Position numbers and translations under genes: made by a program. Positions 47,270 through 53,415 of a stretch of 53,415 nt of DNA are shown here, piece after piece. The stretch covers positions 117,029 to 170,443 of the forward strand of contig JAKBVZ010000018.1 in the NCBI GenBank assembly GCA_021841005.1. The letters run 5' to 3'. Source of the DNA: Actinomycetes bacterium (GTDB lineage: Bacteria > Actinomycetota > Acidimicrobiia > Acidimicrobiales > JAMCPL01). The notes under the pieces are model-generated. The model ran no database searches and had not been told where the DNA came from. It saw only the letters and a list, made by a program, of their open reading frames with translations. Position 1 is the first letter of the stretch. The number at the start of each line of letters is the position of its first letter.

Positions 47270-48508
47270 TCAAGATGTCGCCAGGTGATTACGCAGGTCC
47301 TCTTCGTTCCTGCACCTGTCGAATGCCACTCCCTCCGTTATCCTGCCCTCATGCACCAGCCTGGCAAGCGCCTGATCCATCGTCTCCATACCGTATTGCC
47401 CACCACTCTGCATGAGTGAGTATATCTGATGGGTCTTCGACGAACGGATAAGATTCCTCACTGCAGGAGTGCACATCATCACCTCACAGCATGCAGTCCT
47501 GCCCTTGCCATCCGCTCTTGTCAATAGCTGCTGGGTGACCACTCCCTCCAGAGCGCTGGCAAGCTGGGCACGTACCTGTGACTGCTGGTTGGTGGGAAAC
47601 ACATCAATAATACGATCCACTGTCTGCGGCGCGTCCTGAGTATGCAGGGTGGCAAAGACGACATGGCCCGTTTCTGCAGCAGTTATAGCCATGGCTATGG
47701 TGTCGAGATCACGCATCTCACCTACCAAAATGACATCAGGATCCTCACGCAATACCCGCCTCAGCGCCTCCGAGAAAGAATACGTATCGGACCCGACCTC
47801 ACGCTGGTTAACCACCGAACGCTTGTGAGAGTGCATAAACTCGATGGGGTCCTCAATCGACACAATATGCAGCGGCTTAGTCTGATTGATAATGTCTATG
47901 AGTGTTGCAAGTGTGGTCGATTTGCCTGACCCCGTTGGTCCAGTGACCAGAACCAGCCCACGCCTCAGCTCGGTAAAGCTGCGAACCGCCTCTGGGATGC
48001 CCAGGGACTCGAAGGACGGCACCTCGTGAGGTATCGCCCGAAACGCTGCCGAGATCGTGCCCCGCTGCATGTATACATTTACCCTGAAACGACCCACGGC
48101 TGCAATGGAGTGCGACGTGTCCAGCTCATGCTCTGTCTCGAAGCGTTCGCGCTGGGATTGAGGAAGTATCCCAAATACCATCTCCCGTATGGCGATGCCA
48201 TCCAGAACGGGGCAACCTTCTATGGGGATCAAGGCACCATTCAGCCTTATGACTCCAGGCATCCCATCAGTGATGTGCAGGTCAGAGGCACCGACACTTA
48301 CTGCGTATCGCAAGAGATCGTCCACGTGGAGCAGCACGTGTGGAGCCAGCTTGATGGGCTCCAAGTCCCGCACCTCACCTACCGCCAGTACATCGATATC
48401 CTCATCCTGATTCATCGATCCAGCACCACCCCTTGAAACCCCATTCTCACTGACACGGCCTTTCCCATTGGACATCCATTCCTGCCCAACCTTCGTCGTA
48501 GAACTCAA
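47270..48508 (-). CDS. pilT: Type IV pilus retraction ATPase PilT
   Basis: The 412-residue ATPase removes pilins during retraction. It has a PAS-like N-domain with ASDLHITDGMPGVIRL, Walker A GPTGSGKSTTLA (~191), Asp box SIEDPIEFMH, Walker B EDPDVILVGEMRDLDT, the His box, and the PilT-typical AIRNLIR-like loop as AVRNLIRSSKTHQIYS. The start is TTG at 48508: AGGAGG lies seven bases upstream, far better than any ATG; the frame runs to 48574 and the first ATG is at 48475. A ~75-residue N-terminal extension is longer than usual. Presence of PilT implies dynamic, retractable pili. Confidence 0.94.
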   Translation of the reverse strand: MSSTTKVGQEWMSNGKGRVSENGVSRGGAGSMNQDEDIDVLAVGEVRDLEPIKLAPHVLLHVDDLLRYAVSVGASDLHITDGMPGVIRLNGALIPIEGCPVLDGIAIREMVFGILPQSQRERFETEHELDTSHSIAAVGRFRVNVYMQRGTISAAFRAIPHEVPSFESLGIPEAVRSFTELRRGLVLVTGPTGSGKSTTLATLIDIINQTKPLHIVSIEDPIEFMHSHKRSVVNQREVGSDTYSFSEALRRVLREDPDVILVGEMRDLDTIAMAITAAETGHVVFATLHTQDAPQTVDRIIDVFPTNQQSQVRAQLASALEGVVTQQLLTRADGKGRTACCEVMMCTPAVRNLIRSSKTHQIYSLMQSGGQYGMETMDQALARLVHEGRITEGVAFDRCRNEEDLRNHLATS

Positions 48509-48668
48509 GCCAATACCTCCTCTGACTCTATTGCAACAATTATAATAGCTAGATACTCCCGTGCCGTCAAACACTTGGACTGTATGCCACCCCTACCTAC
48601 TCTACACCTCCCCTTCTGCTCGCGGTAGTATCCGCTTCGATCCTTCCGGGCATCTCCCTCCACCATGA

Positions 48669-49256
48669 TCAGGTTACGCCTGCAGCATCACCTGCGGCGC
48701 CCCACGTCGATTGCCACCCGCTACCGTAGCCACCACCTGCCGTGTAGTAGAGTACACAACCTGTAGGGCTGGGAGCTGCCATGGCTGCGTACCAGGTACC
48801 AGGTGGGATCTGGCCAAACGAACTGGTGGATGACGAGTGATTACTCCCTATGTACCAGCAACTTCCCGATGCCGACCACGTACCAAACTCGATCGAGTTG
48901 CCACTGGAGCCGGAGAAGGGGCCCTCTATGGTGTCGTTGGCTGATTTCACGCTAGCGGTCATACTACAGCACGGAGTCTGGACATAGGTATACGACGGTT
49001 CCCGAGTTGACATGTAAGTGGGCGACACGACGCTGTAGCTGCCCTGTCCTGAATATGCCATCTGCGCCATGGACAGCGAAGTCGCCAATTCGGCCTGAGC
49101 ATTCCTGTCCTTGGCCGAATTGGTCATCCCAAGAAATGTCGGTATGGCAATCGCCATGAGAATGCCCATTATGAGCAGCACGACCATCAGCTCGATCAGC
49201 GTAAATCCCGGCTCCGTACTTCGCTCACCCTGATCCATTACACCATCCATGCGCAT
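48669..49256 (-). CDS. Second type IV prepilin
   Basis: The ~195-residue protein has prepilin cleavage context STEPG before FTLIELMVVLLIMGILMAIA and IPTFLGM, nearly identical to the other prepilin through the helix. The globular domain is different in length but keeps GTWS-x3-G-x-CW. It has further Cys (PCCSM, GCVLYY). Starts at 49256 or 49250 are both possible; GGGG lies just upstream. It lies between the subtilase-like gene and pilT. Which of the two is the major pilin cannot be told from sequence. Confidence 0.9.
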   Translation of the reverse strand: MRMDGVMDQGERSTEPGFTLIELMVVLLIMGILMAIAIPTFLGMTNSAKDRNAQAELATSLSMAQMAYSGQGSYSVVSPTYMSTREPSYTYVQTPCCSMTASVKSANDTIEGPFSGSSGNSIEFGTWSASGSCWYIGSNHSSSTSSFGQIPPGTWYAAMAAPSPTGCVLYYTAGGGYGSGWQSTWGAAGDAAGVT

Positions 49257-49313
49257 TTTCCCCTTCAACGACACCAATCACCTATAGCGACTTGTACCAC
49301 GCCACACATGTTA

Positions 49314-52300
49314 TCACATTACACCCTGCTTCGCCTGAAGGGATTTTGCGTGCCCCTTTCGTACCAGCAGTGCAAGCCCAGCCATCCCCACCAATGCATC
49401 CAGCAACCACCAGAGATACCCTGCCCAAGGCTCGCCCGTATGGGTAGCCGGTACACGCAGGACGCCAGGTTGCTGAACCGTACTCTTGGCCGGCTTCACT
49501 TGCGAAGTACTGACCAGTGCCATGAGAGCGGACAGTGGCGCAGACGCACCGGGTGTTGCCAGCGTCTCGGCATGGCCATTCAGCCCGGACCCATTTACCG
49601 CCTGGACAGTAACTGAGGTGCTGCCTGCAGGCACTGGGACAGACTCCACCGTACCAGCAGGACCGGACGGTTTGACAGTCACCGTGGTCGTACTCGTACC
49701 CGGAGGGCTCAGCGTGCTCTTGAGACCATTGAACGTCATGCGGTACCCGTTCACTTCTCCAGTATACCACCTGCTGCCGGGTGCAACAAAGCTCAGTTTG
49801 CTAGCGGCTGCCGTCCAGCTCATGGACCGCGCAACCCCTGGTGGCCTAGTGTGGAGCCCGTACAGGCCACTGTTGTACTCGTCATGGTGCCAGTGCCACC
49901 ACTGGTTGTTCGAGGCCGGGCTTCCCGGAGTGGTCCAAGCGAGCAGGTATCCCTCGCGCGTGCTGTCCACCAGATCGAGTTGCCCGTTGGAGAGAAGATC
50001 TCCGGTACTCGGCGAATACACAGTCCAGCCGCCAGTGAATAATGGGAAACCCGGAGCAAGCTTCCCACCGGGCATGAATGCATCTATCGCTTCTGCGTCT
50101 CCCCCTTGTACGATAGACATATGCCCACCGGAAGTTACGCCGGCAAACACTGGAGAACTGAGGAAACTCCAACCCTGGGAAACTGCAGGAAATCCGGGAA
50201 GCGACTTGCTGTTCAGCAAGGACTTCGCAGGGTACGCGTTCATGTACTCCGCCATTCCCAATCCCTTGTTGGTCTCCGCCAATGCCAGCGCTACATGTGC
50301 CAACCCAGTACCGCCCTGTGCATACACCAGCTGTCCACCGAACCTGCCAAAAGCTCCACTGCTCGAAAATGGAACCGGACCTACTACGGACTGTTCTCCA
50401 GTCACGGTGATGTTCCCGTCAAGTAGCTGTTGCATCAAGGAAATAAGGCGCTGCGCCGACCCAAAGGTGCCTAGTATGGAACCGTTCCCACCGAGCCGGT
50501 ACGGGGGGGTGAAGACCGGCCCCGCCGCCACCTGATCGGTACCGCTGGCACCCAGGGGAGCGGCTACCGGAGATGCGCTCCCTTCTGTGAGGAATTGCAT
50601 GGCCACATCGGTAACCTCGAGTGTTCCAGGAAGTGTGACCGGCCAGCCGGGTACCGGCTTTCCATCAGGCTGGTATGCAAATACCATCCCGTAGGGATGC
50701 ATCCCGATACCCTGGAGCTGGGCGAATTGGCTGCGTTCCACGATGTCCACTGAGTGGCTGTTCTGGAGGTGGGCAACAGTCGGAGTGGATATCAAGGTCT
50801 TGTCGTTCTCCAGGAAGTACCCTGGCTGCAACTTGAAGCCTGCCGGTAGCTTCACCTGCACCGGCCATCCAGGCACATCCGATCCAGCTGGTGTCCATGC
50901 ATGGATATAACCATCCATGCCGGCCTGCACTATATCCAGCTGGCCATTTCCTTGCAAGTCAGCAAGCACTGGTGCGGCCAAGGCCATTGCAACCGGCTGC
51001 CTTACATGTTGCCCGGTAGGCACTGGAACCGGCCAGGGCGGTAGGTTCCTGCCGACCCGTTTGGGCCACCCGGGCTGGAGTTGACCCTGTGCATTGAACA
51101 CGTATGTATAACCCTCCAGCGTCGTTGCCACAACCGACAGATTTCCATTGTTGTAAAGACTTCCCACCGCTACTGGTGTAAAAATCGGCTGGTACGGCGT
51201 ACTCATGCCAGGAAACGAGAGCGGCACCCTCACCGGCAGGGTATGTACGGGCCATCCAGGCAGCTCTTTGCCTGTAGCAGGGTCTATAGCGTGGATGTAG
51301 CCTCCGGTCGTGCCGAACACCATGTCGAGACGCCCCGTTCCCTGCAGATCGACCAGCGCAGGAGTGCCTTCTATGCTGGACCGGAAATGCATCGGGAAGC
51401 CGGCCATCCAGTTCGATGCATGCACCACATTGATGGCACGCCTGGTAACGCCCACCTGCCCGTTCGACGCGGTCACCGTCACCTTGAGTGACACTGCGTA
51501 CTGCTCGGTGGAATTGAGGAACTTGGTTCTCGCCTGCCGGAATGGAGCGCTCCAGTACGAACGCGGTATCTTGGACAGATCCAGCGCGCCCAATGTCCCG
51601 CTGAATGACCCAGAACCTGTTCCGGACCCTATGGTGAACCAGGCGTTGGATGAAGGTTGCGCTCCGATGCCCGCCTGCACCTCCCAGGTGAACTTCTGGC
51701 CACTTGCAGCGCTGATCGTACCCGTCACGGGCACGGACTGCTCCACAGTAGGATCCCACATCGAGTACCATGACGGCGAGGAAATACTGGGCACCGGTGG
51801 TATCTGGCCTGCCGAGACTGCCGCCATCGCGGCAGGTATATTCGGGATTCCGTATCCATACTGCATGTTCCAGTGCCCCGGAGATCCTGGCCAGCTGAGC
51901 TGCGGATTGGTGACTGGGGTTGCAGTCGCCCGGAGCACCTGGATAGCCTGCGGACCGGTAAGCGGCTGGGGTATCAGGTGCTTATCGTAAGCCTCGTTGC
52001 CCCACGACAGCAACAGCCCCACCGCTCCACCAATAGTGGCCGTCGACAAAGAAGTGCTCGCCTCATTGGGTGCAGTAAACATATTGTGCGGACCCCACGA
52101 GGTCATATCTGATCTGGTCCATGAATTCCCCGTAAGTGCCGGTATGGCCCCGTTGCCTGGTATGACGTGCGGCCAGAACATACCGCCCTGATGATCCGTA
52201 GAGTCGAAGTCGTTGGATGCCTCCACCATGACCACGCCTTTTGAGTACAGATAGTCAATTGTCTGGCGCATGAAGTTCGAGTATCCCAAATCAGCCGTCA

Positions 52301-53270
52301 CCGACACTATGACCCTTGCCCCTGCATGATACGCGTACATCCAAGCCTTGGCCAGATTCTCGGTTGCGTCCACCGCCTCGTTGCCAGCCTTTACCGGGAG
52401 TATGGAGCAATTCGGGCAGACGCTGAGAATCTGTCCCATCATCTGGTCTGAATGCTGGTACGATGCATTCGCCGTTGCTGGATCATTGGTGTTACGGTAG
52501 AAGTTCCATCCAGATATATCATTGGGATAAGGTCCATTGCCATGCCCGTTGGAGAATGCGGCTATGAGATCCTCAGGATCTATATAGCCGTTGTGGTTGA
52601 CATCGGTGACACGCGGGTCGTGTGCCCACTCGCCTGCCCGTATCACCCCGTCGTGGTCTATGTCATAATTAGCAAAATTGTTGGAGTAGTAGAGATGGCA
52701 CTTCTCAGTCACTCCATTAATCACCATAGTGGCTGTTGCAAGGGTGGCGCCTGTACACGGTACAGGCAGATTGTGCCAATTCAGATACATATTGTTGGAG
52801 AGGCTCTGTGCCCCTGACAGTTGCCAATTTACGCCGCCCTCTACATATGCCACGACCACATTGGGACTTCCAGTGGTATACTTGGTATAAGCTTGCGCAA
52901 GGTTCATCCCCAAGGAGCCGTGATCGGACATCGCAGGCACATTGGACTCTGACCCCGGTGCCGCAACATGCTGACAGGACTGCACGCATACCGGTGACGG
53001 AGGGTAGACCGATGTCACACCGCTTCCTGCCGTAGTAGACGCCGCCGCACTTGCCTCCGTGGCCGATACAGCAGGTCTTGCCGAACCAGCATGCCCGACC
53101 GAGCCAGAGGGTACGGCCGCCGCCGAAGGATGGGCATTCACAGCCACCATGCCGATCATGCCACCCGCAAGGAACAGCACGGGCAACACCATCGTGGCGC
53201 CCGACCTGACTGCGCGCCTAGCGCTGGAACAGCTGAACCATCGTTTGATCATCATACGTGTCGTCATCAT
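49314..53270 (-). CDS. Subtilase-like exoprotein with EF-hand pair, FG-GAP-like repeats and C-terminal anchor
   Basis: The 1318-residue protein has a signal peptide (~27-52) and an S8-like domain (~120-500). The Asp-box reads AYVEGGVNW (Glu144 for the catalytic Asp), His273 sits in QHSDQMMGQI, Asn353 in EASNDF fits the oxyanion residue, and Ser407 lies in STSLSTATIGGAVGLLLS. Between the Asp and His boxes are two perfect EF-hand loops (203-214 and 223-234). An Ig-like part and a propeller of FG-GAP-like repeats (PALVDLQGTGRLDMVFG and similar, each near PGWP) follow, then a Pro/Thr-rich stalk. The tail carries HTGEPW, WWLLD, a hydrophobic segment and RKGHAK. Reduced or altered protease activity is likely. 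The upstream paralogue overlaps as ATGA; AGGAGG precedes the ATG. Confidence 0.85.
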   Translation of the reverse strand: MMTTRMMIKRWFSCSSARRAVRSGATMVLPVLFLAGGMIGMVAVNAHPSAAAVPSGSVGHAGSARPAVSATEASAAASTTAGSGVTSVYPPSPVCVQSCQHVAAPGSESNVPAMSDHGSLGMNLAQAYTKYTTGSPNVVVAYVEGGVNWQLSGAQSLSNNMYLNWHNLPVPCTGATLATATMVINGVTEKCHLYYSNNFANYDIDHDGVIRAGEWAHDPRVTDVNHNGYIDPEDLIAAFSNGHGNGPYPNDISGWNFYRNTNDPATANASYQHSDQMMGQILSVCPNCSILPVKAGNEAVDATENLAKAWMYAYHAGARVIVSVTADLGYSNFMRQTIDYLYSKGVVMVEASNDFDSTDHQGGMFWPHVIPGNGAIPALTGNSWTRSDMTSWGPHNMFTAPNEASTSLSTATIGGAVGLLLSWGNEAYDKHLIPQPLTGPQAIQVLRATATPVTNPQLSWPGSPGHWNMQYGYGIPNIPAAMAAVSAGQIPPVPSISSPSWYSMWDPTVEQSVPVTGTISAASGQKFTWEVQAGIGAQPSSNAWFTIGSGTGSGSFSGTLGALDLSKIPRSYWSAPFRQARTKFLNSTEQYAVSLKVTVTASNGQVGVTRRAINVVHASNWMAGFPMHFRSSIEGTPALVDLQGTGRLDMVFGTTGGYIHAIDPATGKELPGWPVHTLPVRVPLSFPGMSTPYQPIFTPVAVGSLYNNGNLSVVATTLEGYTYVFNAQGQLQPGWPKRVGRNLPPWPVPVPTGQHVRQPVAMALAAPVLADLQGNGQLDIVQAGMDGYIHAWTPAGSDVPGWPVQVKLPAGFKLQPGYFLENDKTLISTPTVAHLQNSHSVDIVERSQFAQLQGIGMHPYGMVFAYQPDGKPVPGWPVTLPGTLEVTDVAMQFLTEGSASPVAAPLGASGTDQVAAGPVFTPPYRLGGNGSILGTFGSAQRLISLMQQLLDGNITVTGEQSVVGPVPFSSSGAFGRFGGQLVYAQGGTGLAHVALALAETNKGLGMAEYMNAYPAKSLLNSKSLPGFPAVSQGWSFLSSPVFAGVTSGGHMSIVQGGDAEAIDAFMPGGKLAPGFPLFTGGWTVYSPSTGDLLSNGQLDLVDSTREGYLLAWTTPGSPASNNQWWHWHHDEYNSGLYGLHTRPPGVARSMSWTAAASKLSFVAPGSRWYTGEVNGYRMTFNGLKSTLSPPGTSTTTVTVKPSGPAGTVESVPVPAGSTSVTVQAVNGSGLNGHAETLATPGASAPLSALMALVSTSQVKPAKSTVQQPGVLRVPATHTGEPWAGYLWWLLDALVGMAGLALLVRKGHAKSLQAKQGVM

Positions 53271-53413
53271 AGCCTCCTCGAGGACATGGCCTGCAGTGAC
53301 GGAGCCCTCCTCCTATAACCTGCCCATATAAGCAACATCCCTGCTGCGGCAATGAGGCCATCGAGCAGCCACCAGTCCCAGCCTGACCACGGCTCACCGG
53401 TGTGCACGGCAGG
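53267..53413 (-). CDS. C-terminal end of a paralogous subtilase-like exoprotein (partial)
   Basis: Forty-eight codons before the TGA at 53267-53269 encode a tail with HTGEPWSGWDWWLLD, a hydrophobic stretch, YRRR and SLQA. This aligns with the end of the next gene (HTGEPWAGYLWWLLD, basic residues, SLQA). The stop overlaps the downstream ATG as ATGA, so the two are translated together. The rest lies outside the window. It is inferred to be a full-length tandem paralogue, but only the anchor region is visible. Confidence 0.8.
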   Translation of the reverse strand, partial: PAVHTGEPWSGWDWWLLDGLIAAAGMLLIWAGYRRRAPSLQAMSSRRL

Positions 53414-53415
53414 AG

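Noticed and set aside
49486..50535. 349-codon open frame on the plus strand
   Set aside because: It lies fully antisense to the well-supported subtilase-like gene and has no recognisable motif.

Overview
The window looks like chromosomal DNA from an actinobacterium. The signs are twin-arginine lipoprotein exporters, a Ugp-type ABC cassette, exoproteins with Cys-pair repeats and DTR-type modules of a kind I associate with actinobacterial surface proteins, leaderless-type promoters and a moderately GC-rich composition. A complete-looking type IV pilus (T4P) motor set together with 2-oxoacid:ferredoxin oxidoreductase would fit an Acidimicrobiia- or Thermoleophilia-like lineage. That placement is inference; no rRNA or other taxonomic marker is present.

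Left part (1-8.7 kb): the 3' 6.9 kb of a giant secreted repeat protein, a tRNA-Gly(CCC), then a decayed patch holding the tail of an ISAzo13-like transposase, a small coiled-coil/nuclease-like gene and the tail of a Fic-family gene. 8.7-13.6 kb: a four-gene minus-strand ABC importer operon (solute-binding lipoprotein, ATPase, two permeases; Ugp/sugar type). 13.7-18.5 kb: an unknown secreted protein, a seven-bladed YVTN propeller lipoprotein, and an FAD oxidoreductase translationally coupled to a small membrane protein. 18.6-23.3 kb: a minus-strand operon for a three-subunit 2-oxoacid:ferredoxin oxidoreductase plus a GltD-like flavoprotein fused to a two-cluster ferredoxin, which could connect it to NAD(P)H. 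23.3-28.4 kb: a long GTGGGA minisatellite, a divergent adenylate-kinase-like protein, a small zinc-ribbon gene with no ordinary start codon, a secreted His-rich protein, an MDR oxidoreductase with an inserted Ala/Gly/Ser-rich block, and a membrane-anchored protein behind a TGAATA hexamer repeat.

Right part (28.7-53.4 kb): the T4P locus. pilB is on the plus strand. On the minus strand, in transcription order, are two tandem subtilase-like exoproteins (the first only as its last 48 codons), a prepilin, pilT, pilC, a pilM-pilN fusion, pilO, a second prepilin, a 1738-residue Ig-repeat exoprotein, a penicillin-acylase-like exoenzyme and a GT-C-like membrane protein. No prepilin peptidase is in the window.

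The most striking pattern is that three exoproteins with unrelated N-terminal parts (giant repeat protein, Ig-repeat protein, acylase) all end in three consecutive copies of the same ~130-145-residue DTR-type module. Two of them sit inside the pilus gene run. The two subtilase-like proteins instead share a short C-terminal signal (HTGEPW, then WWLLD, a hydrophobic stretch and basic residues). Together they suggest a T4P-linked surface-protein display system with two kinds of C-terminal anchor; this is a hypothesis. A second genome-wide oddity is frequent short direct duplication, often exactly at gene starts and ends.
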